64,000 nt of DNA from Hydractinia echinata (lineage: Eukaryota; Cnidaria; Hydrozoa; Anthoathecata; Hydractiniidae): NCBI GenBank assembly GCA_030067915.1, contig JASGCC010000277.1:186001-250000 (forward strand), read 5' to 3'. The notes beneath the pieces are model-generated. The model saw only the letters and a list, made by a program, of their open reading frames with translations, ran no database searches and was not told where the DNA came from. This document shows positions 22,636-32,005 of this stretch, in pieces. The translations under genes were made by a program, and so were the position numbers. Numbering within the stretch: the first letter of the stretch is position 1; every line of letters starts with the position of its first letter.

Positions 22636-23411
22636 CTATCACATCACAAGGTAGATAACACTAGGTTGAGGATGGCTAGTGTAAATGTTGGTACTCTGAG
22701 AGGTAGAGCAGGTGAAGTAGTTGAAATGTTAGAACGTAGATCTGTTGATATGTGTTGTGTTCAGGAAGTCAGGTGGAGAGGAGCTTCAGTGAGATTTGTG
22801 GAAGGTAGGAGGGCAAGGTATAAGCTTTTTTGGATAGGTAATAGTGATGGATATGGAGGAGTTGGCATATTCGTTGCAGATAAGTGGGTAGAAAAAGTAA
22901 TAGATGTTATGCGTGTTAATAGTCGTATTATAGTGATAAAGTTTTTGATAGGTAATAGGATTGTCACTATGCTCCACAGTGTGGACTCAGTGAAGAAGAT
23001 AAAGATAAGTTTTATGGTGAGTTAATAGCAGTCACATGGAAGTTTGGAGACACTGAACTTGTCATGGTGGGCGGCGACTTTAATGGTCATGTTGGGAAGT
23101 CATCTGAAGGTTATAGAGGTGTGCATGGAGGCTATGGATTTGGGAGCAGAAATAAGGAAGGGGAGAGATTGCTTGAGTTTGGAATGGCAACGGACATGGT
23201 GGTTTGCAACACATCATTCAGTAAGAGACAGAGTAGGCTGATAACATATGAGTCAGGTGGTTGTAAGACACAGATAGATTACTTCCTGGTTAGAAAGTCA
23301 GACAAGAAAGTGGTGAAGGACGTGAAAGTTATATCGGGGGAAGAGTGTGTTTCCCAGCATAGGTTGCTGGTTTGTGATATTATCTTGAAGAGTGTTAAAG
23401 AAGCCAAGTGA
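22636..23411 (+). pseudogene. LINE apurinic/apyrimidinic-like endonuclease domain
   Basis: The domain begins near RMASVNVGTL; ECVQ-like catalytic region is CCVQEVRW (about 22753). It continues with YGGVGIFVADKW and, after a frameshift near 22975, with MVGGDFNGHVG (the conserved GDFN), CKTQIDYFLV and SQHRLLVCD (the active-site His). These are the ordered motifs of the exonuclease-endonuclease-phosphatase family that nicks target DNA for target-primed reverse transcription. It ends at an in-frame stop at 23411, after which linker sequence continues in the same element. Confidence 0.88.
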
Positions 23412-23812
23412 AAGTACAGGCCCCGTCGTAAAGTCTGGAAGCTGAAGGAAGAGATTGTAGCAAGACAATTCAGTGCAAAAGTTCAGCAGTTAGCCCACAA
23501 TGGTCAATGTGATAGTGACAATGTTGAAAGTACTTGGACTACTTTGAAGAATTGTCTTCTAGAAGCTTCTGATGATACCTGTGGGTGGACGAAAGGACCA
23601 GCTAGACATAGACAGACCTGGTGGTGGAATAATGAGGTTGACCAGTGTATAAAGGAAAAGAGGAAACTTTGGAAAGAGTAGAAGTCAGGTGGTAGTAAAA
23701 ATATTTACTTAGCAGCTAAGCGTCGTGCTCGTACAGCAGTGTATAAGGCAAAATCAGAAGCAGAGAGAAACAGATTTGCAGATGTGTTAAGAAGGGAAGA
23801 CCAGTGCAATGA

Positions 23813-24170
23813 GGTAGATAGATAGATAGATCTGCATATTTTACATGGCTAGCCTCACAAATATCGAGGGATATACCCTGTCTATTATTTCCAGGAGGGG
23901 CCATGGCTTAGATGGAGAGTCCTAGAGTATTTAATGCTCATTTTGAGCTACGCAGACCCAATTAGGGCCCGCGCTCTACTAGACAACTTCCGGCAACATC
24001 CAACGGCCCACACAGTGTGCCATCTTCCCAATTTCCCTCACATGGCTTGGGTTAACCCGGGGCTATGGTAACATTCACTCGCCCATGTTGAATCGCCGTC
24101 AAGAGGAATCGAACCCTGGTCTCCCGCACAGAGTACGAGAGCTATAACCACTAATCTGCGGCGCCACGGT
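23813..24170 (-). mobile_element. tRNA-derived SINE inside the LINE
   Basis: On the minus strand the head starts GGCGCCGCAGATTAGTGGTT. It has an A-box-like word (TAGTGGTTATAG) and a B box (GGTTCGATTCC), then a unique body, and an (ATCT)n tail at 23813-23830. A GGTA direct repeat flanks it. A second copy is at 52414-53168. Splicing it out restores a continuous LINE frame (DQCNEV to FKIAKQM). Confidence 0.88.
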
Positions 24171-24189
24171 ATTCAAGATAGCAAAGCAA

Positions 24190-25651
24190 ATGAAGAAGAC
24201 TAATCAAGATGTTGTAGGTGAGAAGTGTATACGTAATGATGAAGGTGTTTTGGCTAGCACAGAGGAGGAGAAAAGGGTAGCTTGGAAGAATTATTATCAG
24301 AGGTTGCTTAACACTGAGTTTGATTGGGATGAGCATAATTTGTCTGATGATGATGTTGTAGAAGGGCCAGCTATGCAGATCAAGACAGAATGGGTAGTGG
24401 AGGCTATTAGGAAATTGAAGATTGGCAAGGCTGTAGGAGTATCAGGTATTGTTGCAGAGATGGTAAAAGCATCTGAATATATTGGAGTTGAGCTTATTAA
24501 GTCTTGCTAATCAGATTATAAAGGATGGTGCTATTCCGAGTGAGTGGCAGTCGAGTGTAATAGTGAATTGTTTCAAGGGCAAGGGTGATGCATTAGAAAG
24601 AGGTAACTATAGAGGTTTGAAGTTCGTTGATCAAGTAATGAAAGTTATTGAAAGAGCGATTGATAAGTTACTTAGAGAAAGAATTGATATAGATAAGATG
24701 CAATTTGGTTTTGTTCCAGGGCATGGCACTACAGATGCAATATTTTTACTCAGACAGCTTCAGGAAAAGTATTTAGGAAAGAGAAAGAATCTCTATTTTG
24801 CCTTTGTAGATTTAGAGAAAGCTTTTGATAGAGTGCCACGTAAAGTTATTTGGTGGGCTATGAGAAAATTAGGTGTGGATGAGTGGCTAGTTACGATGGT
24901 ACAGTCTATGTACAGCAATGCTAGAAGTCGTGTCAGGATTAACGATTCACTTAGTGATGAATTTAGTGTAAATGTTGGTGTACATCAGGGTTCTGTACTT
25001 AGTCCTTTGTTGTTTGTTCTAGTCTTAAAAGCGCTGTCGATGGAGTTCAGAACAGGTTGTCCATGGGAGTTATTGTATGCAGATGATTTGGTTCTCATAG
25101 CAGAGTCGATGGAAGAATTAGTTGAAAAGTTTGAGAAGTGGAAGAAAGGACTAGAAGAGAAAGGGCTAAGGGTGAACACAGCAAAGTCTAAAGTCATGAT
25201 TAGTAGCATTGCAGCCAAGTGTGACCTTGTAGTTGGAAAGTGGCCTTGTGGAGTTTGCAGGAAAGGGGTTGGTAGTAACTCAATTTTTTGTCAGACTTGC
25301 AAGCATTGGGTACATAAGAAGTGCAGTAGTATTGGTGGAAGGTTAAGAGCTGACATTCAGTTTGTATGCAAGCGTTGCAAAGGTGAGATTATAGAGAATG
25401 AAGTATTTCCAGCTTTAATGATGTACAACAGTGGCTCGTTACAGATAGTTGAGAACTTCTGTTACTTAGGTGATATGTTGGGCAGTGAAGGGGGTGTTGG
25501 AAGAAGTGTTACTTGCAGGATAGGTTCTGCTTGGAAAAAGTTCAGAGAGTTACTTCCTTTGTTGACTAGCAGAGTCTTGTCAATTGAGGTAAAAGGTAGG
25601 TTGTATGAGGCCTGTGTAAGAAGTTGTACGATAGTGAGACATGGGCAGTGA
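24190..25651 (+). pseudogene. LINE reverse transcriptase with PHD-like finger
   Basis: The RT domain begins with the KMKK linker region and EGPAMQIKTEWV; one frame change lies near 24505. Motifs in order: GAIPSEWQ, NYRGLKF, QFGFVPGHGTTDAIF, FAFVDLEKAFDRVPR (motif A), GVHQGSVLSPLLF (motif B), LLYADDLVLIAES (catalytic YADD, about 25074) and GLRVNTAKSKV. A cysteine-rich finger follows (CGVCRKG ... CQTCKHWVHKKC ... CKRCKGE), of PHD type. The YADD and motif A aspartates are intact. The frame ends at 25651 because of a small deletion near 25620; compare the intact stretch at 1-557. Confidence 0.92.
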
Positions 25652-26040
25652 AGCAGGAAGATCTTGACTGTTTAGAAAGGAATGATATGAGAATGGTTAG
25701 GTGGATGTGTAACGCCAGTCTGAGAGACAGAAAGAGTTCAGATGAGCTAAGAAGCAGGCTAAGTATCCGTAGAATTAAAGATGTTATCCAGATAAGAAGA
25801 TTGAATTGGCTGGGGCACTTGGAAAGAATGGAGGAGGATAATTGGGTAAGAAAGTGTAGAGACTTGATAGTTCCTGGGGCAAAGCCCAGAGGCAGACCGA
25901 GAAAGACTTGGCAGGAGGTTATAAGGACAGACTTGATACAGAGGAAGTTGAGTTTAGATCTAACACAGTCTAGATCAGATTGGAAGAGGGTCATTAATAT
26001 ACCCCGTCCAACCCATGCTAGCATGGAAAACGGACGTTAA
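25624..26040 (+). pseudogene. LINE C-terminal domain after the RT
   Basis: This is the remainder of the LINE protein in another frame after a small deletion. It holds DLDCLERNDMRMVRWMC, RRLNWLGHLERM and KPRGRPRKTWQEVI, a region always found C-terminal to the RT in this LINE group. It ends with NIPRPTHASMENGR, directly before the 3' palindrome. The role is presumably nucleic-acid binding (inference). Confidence 0.88.
26014..26030. repeat. Perfect 14-bp palindrome near LINE 3' end
   Basis: CCATGCTAGCATGG is self-complementary and lies about 35 bases before the GAT-rich tail. The fragment at 1-557 keeps the same palindrome at 55-69. Conservation in both copies suggests a 3' RNA hairpin recognised by the LINE reverse transcriptase (inference). 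Confidence 0.6.
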
Positions 26041-26642
26041 GCCGAGAATGATGATGATGATGAATTTCATATTGACACCGTGAGAAAGTATCTTGAAGAC
26101 TTAATTAATTTAAGAAACCAGTATGAAGGCAAGCAAGCTAAATATTCAAAAAAACGTGAAAGATTAAGCGATGTATCTACTTCAGCATCTGTAGTTTCTA
26201 TACTAACAGGAGTATCTGGTGTTGGTAGTAGTTTTACTGCTGTTGGCATACCTCTTGGGGGTGCTCTGACAAGCGTTGCCACTGTAGCAGCTGCCGTATC
26301 ATCTGTATTAACATTTTATTCCCAAAGGTATAACAAAAAGATTGCTAAAACTGTTGAGCTATTAGACAGGCTGACCACTTATATTGGTAAATTCGAACTA
26401 CTTATCAGTAAATCATTAACTGATGGTTTCATCATAGATTCAAATAAATTTGGCAAACTCCAGAGTCTGTATCTTGAAGTAATTAATGGCATTAGAAACC
26501 GTGACCATAAAATGAAATCAACAATCGAAGAAAATGATCAAAAAACTATTATGGATGAAATACACAATTTAAAAAACGCGGTGGAAAAAAAGTAGTGTTT
26601 GTCATCAATTGCTGTATGTTTTTTAACTGCTTTATTATAAGA

Positions 26643-27625
26643 ATGGATAAGATTTACTGCTCTGATACTGGCTACTGGAGAGGTAAAAGTGCAATAAGTA
26701 AGTTAGCTAAAAAAGCTGGTACAACCGATGAAGAAGCAGAAAAATGGCTACTGAAACAACCATTGTATCAAATATATCTACCAGCACCAAAGTATGTTTC
26801 GAGACCTAATTCTTCATATTCTATTTATGCTACACCTAATGATATACATCAGGTAGATATCTTGTATCTTCCACATGATAAGTACAAAAGAAAAACATAT
26901 AAGTATGCTCTCTGTGTTGTGGATATATAGTAGGTATAAATCAGCATATCAACTAACTAGTAAAAGCTGAAAAGAAACTGCTGAAGCCTTTAATTGGATA
27001 TATGTTAATACTGAACTAAAATTCCCCAAAACATTGATTTGTGATGCTGGCAAGGAGTTTTATGGTGATGTTACCAAACTTATGAACAAGCATAATGTCA
27101 TAATACAACGTGGTGATCCTAGCCAACATAGAAGTCAAGGTATTGTTGAACGATTTAATAAAACATTAGCAGATAGACTATTTAGTTATCAATACCATAA
27201 GAAGTTTATAGATCCATCAAAAAGTAATAGGGAATGGGTTGGTAAATTGCAAACTGTGGTTAGTGCTTTGAATAACGAAAAAAACAGACTAATTGATATG
27301 AAACCTGTAGATGCTATAAAACATACTTTAGTGAAACAAGGATTTTCACAGCCCATCAAAGGTAATAATGAAACATTACTTGATGTTGGTACTAATGTTA
27401 GATATCTATGAGCCTGGTGAATTGAAAGGACAAATTTATAAAGGTGAAAGACGAAAACGATCTACTGATCCAATATGGTCGGTGGATGTATATAAAATAA
27501 AAGATAGATACATTAAAAGTAATCAACCAACGTTATATTATTTAGATGGTGGTCCTAAGAGATCCTTTGTTTTTGAAGAGGTCCCATATTCTTTCTATTT
27601 CCTTTTGTCTGGATTGTGTTTTTAA
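26643..27625 (+). pseudogene. Polinton integrase (retroviral-type rve/DDE)
   Basis: Starts at 26643 (MDKIYCSDTGYWRG) and ends at 27625. An N-terminal helical region (AISKLAKKAG) leads to WLLKQPLYQIYLPAPKYV. The catalytic triad is visible: Asp in HQVDILYL, Asp in ICDAGKEF and Glu in GIVERFNKTL. The C-terminal chromo-like/SH3-like region contains YKGERRKRSTDPIWSVDVYKI. Breaks: a frame change with a stop near 26930, a further stop near 26970 and a frameshift near 27400. It integrates Polinton DNA and normally makes 6-bp TSDs. It lies near the right end, as is usual. Confidence 0.92.
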
Positions 27626-28434
27626 TTGTGGAATTATTTTGCATGATCATTCATACCTAATGCTTGGAATATCTTTTTTAGTGTAAAGTAATAGTTTATA
27701 AAGCTCTTTTTCTTATTTGGCTTGTGTTTATCATATAAGCGACTATGACAGTAAATATATGTAGTACTTGATTACGTTTTTCTATTGTTAGATGTGGAAA
27801 CGGTTGATTCATTAATGTAAAATAAATGTAAAATATGCTATTTTTATAGGACCAGGGTGTTAGCTAGCGTAAATAGAGGCCGGTAAACGGCCTCTTCCCA
27901 ATAAAAAGTAGCTTACTTTTTCCCAATGGAAGATTTTGAAAAAGCTACAATGTTCTTGAAGATCATGTATAATTTAAAAATTCTGATGTTGATAAATGCC
28001 AGGAAACACCAAAAAAACACTATTCACTCTTTTGGGCTAGATACTTTCTATTTTTGAAATTTTTAGTTTCACGAAAATCATTGCATAATTTATTTATTTA
28101 TTCTTTTTTCGTTAACGTTAGATTAGCATTTCACGTAAAGTTAAAAATGGTAGCGTGCGAGTAAAAAACGCTACCATTCGACCAATGTTTTAGAAGAAAA
28201 TGCGCTGGGAAAGGCTGTTTCCAGGCATCTGAGAACATGGAATTTCAAAATTTTCCCTACCGACGCCACCATGGACCGTCCTCCGGGAGACCATTATCGA
28301 AATTCCCAATTGAGGCCTAACAGCCTCAAGTAGGAATTTCTAGCTAACACACTGAGGACATCAACTTGTTTTTCTTTAATAGTATGGGGATACTGAGTGG
28401 TACAGTATAATTGTATAATAAATTGTCTTTATTA
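27626..28434. other. Polinton intergenic stretch, mostly a MITE
   Basis: No gene was recognised between integrase and the VLTF3-like gene; most of the stretch is the element at 27853-28354. The short flanks are AT-rich Polinton spacer. Confidence 0.5.
27853..28354. mobile_element. Short hAT-like MITE with 5-bp TSD AGGAC
   Basis: TIRs are CAGGGTGTTAGCTAG (left) and the complement of CAGTGTGTTAGCTAG (right), one mismatch. AGGAC flanks it at 27848-27852 and 28355-28359. Internally there are short inverted words (GAGGCCGGTAAACGGCCTC) and no coding capacity. Confidence 0.85.
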
Positions 28435-28786
28435 TTAATCTGGTACCGTAAAGTCATCATTGGGTACATCTTGATCTTGTATACATAGGAACTGTTTAAG
28501 GATCACAGCGAAATTCCCATCCCTCTTGTATATGCACTTCTTCCGAAAGGTACAACGTTCAAGAACACTGTATGAAGGTAAATAAACAGGAATATCACAA
28601 CTACACCACATTTTGGACAAACTAGCGTAGATGATGTTATGCTCTTTATCTTTTCCACATCACAAGCACAATCTATATCATCCTTATCATCAGTATCACC
28701 AAAATAATCATCCATATGATACCTTATATAATCAAGTAAATCCTCATCAGATAATTCCAACATTTCTCATCTGTAAGTTTATTCAT
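28435..28786 (-). pseudogene. VLTF3-like zinc-ribbon protein (Polinton), broken
   Basis: Starts at 28786 (MNKLTDEK) and moves by frameshift to MLELSDEDLLDYI and an acidic stretch. A zinc ribbon half follows (LVCPKCGV, with CAC upstream), and after another frameshift comes FRKKCIYKRDGNFAVILKQFLC with DVPNDDF. The YKR..(H/N)F...L.QF pattern followed by a VP segment is what I recall from the poxvirus late transcription factor 3 (VLTF3) family, which also occurs in NCLDVs and some Polintons. The call rests on this short pattern. A motif shared with polB lies 25 bases upstream of the start. Confidence 0.5.
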
Positions 28787-28802
28787 CTATACTATACATA
28801 CA

Positions 28803-28820
28803 GGTTATTTCTTTAAGTCT
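28803..28820 (-). promoter_or_regulatory. Candidate promoter motif upstream of VLTF3-like gene
   Basis: Minus-strand AGACTTAAAGAAATAACC. The AGACTTAAAG core starts the same distance (25 against 26 bases) from the ATG as the motif upstream of polB. Regulatory role inferred from this match only. Confidence 0.4.
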
Positions 28821-28856
28821 TAAACGCATTGACCATCAGATGTAACCGACATCACA

Positions 28857-28997
28857 GTAGTATAGGACATGGGTGTTCCAGCTCATTTGATGACGTCATA
28901 TGATAAGTAGTACAGGACATGCGGGTGTCCGAGCGAATTTCCTAACGCACGAAAGTGCGCTCGGAAATGCGCCCGTACCCCCATGTCCTATACTACT
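28857..28997. repeat. Inverted repeat with GTAGTATAGGACATG arms
   Basis: GTAGTATAGGACATGGGTG (28857) and a second left arm GTAGTACAGGACATGCGGG (28905) face CCCCCATGTCCTATACTAC (28978-28997). The interior has a further palindromic part (CGAGCG ... CGCTCG). It is a small foldback element or fragment located just outside the last Polinton gene. No TSD was seen. Confidence 0.6.
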
Positions 28998-30669
28998 TGA
29001 AGTCATCAACCCGTCCATTCTGAAATGGATTCGGGCATTCAGGTTTGGGAAACTTACCCAATTTGGTCTCAGGTCGTCCTTAGTTACCCATGCGGTGAAA
29101 AATGTCACCGCCTCGTTTCCAAGTTATTTGGCCTCAAAGTCATAACTGCAATGCATTGACGTCAGTCTAAATGCATTGACGTTGTGCTGTAACGTCAGAA
29201 AAATTAACAAATTGGACATAACTTTTTTGGCTACATCAAAGGAAAGGAAGACATCAACTTTGGCGGTCACAGACGGACACAACTTTCGTATTAATATATA
29301 GATTAAACCGATAATAATTTTTTGCATCTCATGTATATTTGAATTTAAGGCAAAAACCATTTTTGTTGATTTGAATTCCCTTGTGTTATTACTAGAAAAC
29401 TCTAGATCAAAAAAAAGTAGAGAGAAACCTATTTCTATATCCGTTTAGTTCTGCAAATTACGCATGCGAAATGCATAGCTTGAAGAATGTATCATCAAAA
29501 TGTTGACTTCACAGCTTTTAACTGGCAATTTCATAAAATTGTTGTTATAAAGAGGGTATTAGTAGTGGTGGTATGACAAAAAAGTTAAAATATTGTAGAT
29601 TTTATGTATAAGAATTATTGTATAAGAATGCCAGAATTTCAGCCATGCACTACATCCCCGAAAACCGTTAGAAATGTACGATTTGTATTAGAAGATCGAA
29701 AACATTATTAGAACAAAAAAAACAAAATCAGCTTTTAATTTCAAATTGGTTTCGTTAATCTCGTAATGCTTTCTATTCGGTTTCGGTTATTTCATTTTGT
29801 TTTAATAATCAAACGATGTTTTGCTTTTATTTAGAATTTGACAAGAAAGTCAAATTATAGTATCCTTATTCTGAAATCAAGTGTGTGAAACCTGAGTTTT
29901 AAATACTGCTAAAATACCATTGTTGTCCCACTTGGAAAAAATAGATGGGACAATACATCCCTCACAATAGGTCAACTATTATTTTAAAACCATTGTTAGT
30001 AAAATCCTACTTAATGTTATTTTTACGAATGTTGTTTGAAGAATAAGTTACACTCAATTACTGGAAATATATATATGCCAATATATCACCAATTTAGACA
30101 AACAGCTAGCTATCAAAATTAAGCAACCAAGGTCTACATGCTATTATCCTATATTATTGTTAAATGTTAATAATTACCTAGATTGTATGACAAATTTGAT
30201 GAAGTAAATAATGAAAGTAAACAAACCATATGTACATTACTTTAAGCTCTAAACAGCAGACTGTTCCGATCCAAACAATTTTAACCTGTCATTTTGTCCA
30301 GCACGTTTCTGTAGCTACCTTTCTCCTTGTATATCTTCAAAAATCGACAATTGAAATTATAATAACAAGATATAATTCAAATATTAATTGTTTATTTCAA
30401 ACTTCATTCCGCATTCCTTTCTTTCTATACACATATTGCTATTAGCGTATCAAATTTAAAAGTTTAGTCTTGCGAGATTCCTGAAAAACTTGATGTTTTC
30501 AAGACTGTATTTTTTAAAACAATCTGGAGTCGAAATTTAAAGATATTTGGGGCACTATGAGTTCACCCTATATCTTAGCGATTGTTTAGATCCAGACATC
30601 CCACCTTCTACCCAAGGGTATCTCCAACTTGTGAACATTAAAGAAATTTGTGGTACCATCCTCAAATTT
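28998..30669. other. Gene-less AT-rich stretch
   Basis: No convincing frame, repeat array or RNA gene. Short frames of 60-80 codons show no recognisable motif and look random. An early part (29010-29110) is less AT-rich and may be unique host sequence. Confidence 0.4.
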
Positions 30670-32005
30670 TACCTGGCCTATTTTACTTCTGAAAAAATCT
30701 TAAAAATTTTTTGCAACTCGTAAGATTTTAGGTAGGCGTGCAATGAATCGCACGCCTCAATAATTCCGCGCGTGCGGTGCATGTGCGATCCTAAAAAATA
30801 AATTTTCAAGAAGGAAAAGTAAGAACAAAATTCCTTTACCCCTGTACACCGCACACAGGCTTTTTACTTATTTTGTTTTTAGTTATTTTATTTATTTTCC
30901 AGAAGAAGATTATAAAAATATAAAGCTTGAATTATAAATTACGAAAACGCTACTGAACGAACATATAGATTTTCGCCGTATTCCTTTAACAAATGACACA
31001 AATAACACACATTTAAAATTTAATCTGAACAAAGTTTTTTTAAAACCAATACTTAATGACCTCGCCTCATTTCTGTGCTTTATTTTTTTCTCTCAACAAC
31101 GATTTTCTCACTCTCTCTAAAACACGATTCTGGAAATCAATTTTTCTTTTGTGTTGAATGTTATTCTAATCTATTTATATCTTTGCAATCACATTGAGCA
31201 TATTGAAATGATTTGCTTCTGGTAATAGAGCAGTATGGCAGATATCAATTTCAGGTGTTATTGACATGTATATTTCACAACCTAGTTCTCAGGACTAAAT
31301 TGATAAATGCTGTTAAAAATAGTAAAATATGTTAAAATTAAGTTTGAATGATATTTTTCTTTCTTTACTTTTTTATATTCGTTACTTTCAAACAACAGGT
31401 GGCCACAAAAAATGTGAAAAAAATTAAAAAATACAATTAATAAGGCACATAAAACTTTGTCCTCCCCATTACTGTTAATCATTTTATTATACACACTATG
31501 ATTGGTAAGATGAAAATGGATAATAAAATTATAAAACATGAGAAAAGAATCTTCTGTACATCGTTGTTACAGACAATCTGTAATAATCATTATTTTGTTT
31601 CTTTTTATGTCAAGAAAACGTTACGTATAAAAGATCTAAAAATCAAATTATTATAAGTGGCATCTCTTGCTTTCTTGTTATTAATTTATTTATTTTTCTA
31701 TTTTTACTTCCTTAGATCTTTTTAAATTAAAAGAATTAACAAATTTATAAAAATATGTATTTTTAACTACGCAGTTTTCTTTGTACATGAAAAAGATTTA
31801 AGTTAACGATAAGGGTTGCAAAGCCATCTTAAATTATTCTCTAACTTCATATTTCGCTTTTTTGTAATTACGATAATTTCAGAAAGCTATCACACACATA
31901 AGAAAAGAAAAATTTGCACATGCGATCAATCGCACGTCTAAACAAATCTGCGCGTGTGTGGGGGCGTGTGAGTGCGATCGCACGCCTCTCACGAAATGGT
32001 CTGGA
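30670..32005. mobile_element. Probable hAT-like element remnant with GTGCGATCGCAC subterminal palindromes
   Basis: The right end reads, on the minus strand, CAGACCATTTCGTGAG then GCGTGCGATCGCACTC, close to the right terminus of the element in polB (CAGGCCATTCCTTGAG then GAGTGCGATCGCACGC). The left end is less certain (CTGGCCTATTTTA near 30672), with GCGTGCAATGAATCGCACGCC at 30735. AT-rich interior without a transposase. No TSD was identified. Confidence 0.45.

Larger units (their letters stand above)
22440..26062 (+). mobile_element. Nearly full-length LINE (apurinic-type endonuclease + RT)
   Basis: The 5' region (about 22440) has the word GGCGCTAGGAAGGGCATCC, then an endonuclease, a reverse transcriptase, a PHD-like finger and a C-terminal domain. 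It ends with CCATGCTAGCATGG and a GATGATGATGAT tail. The copy lies inside a Polinton gene and carries a SINE at about 23813-24170. Frames are broken in several places. The same 3' end occurs at 1-557 and as a relic at 43893. The TSD could not be fixed with confidence. Confidence 0.9.
22352..26595 (+). pseudogene. Two-transmembrane Polinton protein, split by a LINE
   Basis: The N-terminus (22352 to about 22440) reads MTEKIYPTLPTDPSMNSPDV and runs into the LINE. The rest is at 26065-26595 (open frame 26080-26595): a Lys-rich helix, then SVVSILTGVSGVGSSFTAVGI and LTSVATVAAAVSSVLTFY, both hydrophobic, then a second charged helix (LDRLTTYIGKFELL, TDGFIIDSNKFGKL). I recall this layout as a recurrent Polinton membrane protein. 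It lies just before integrase. The downstream part has no internal break; the LINE is the only clear lesion. Confidence 0.75.
1802..28786. mobile_element. Degenerate Polinton/Maverick, heavily interrupted
   Basis: The span contains the diagnostic Polinton set: protein-primed DNA polymerase B, A32-like ATPase, double-jelly-roll capsid protein and retroviral-type integrase, plus several small proteins recurrent in invertebrate Polintons. The left end is cut inside the polymerase exonuclease domain, so the terminal inverted repeat there is lost. The right end is near or beyond 28786 and its TIR could not be paired. An adenovirus-type maturation protease was not found. Insertions: 2108-2927, probably 5760-8240, 11481-14498, 14996-15879, 16377-17564, 18188-20317, about 22440-26062 and 27853-28354. 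Nearly every gene has stops or frameshifts, so this copy is dead. Confidence 0.93.
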
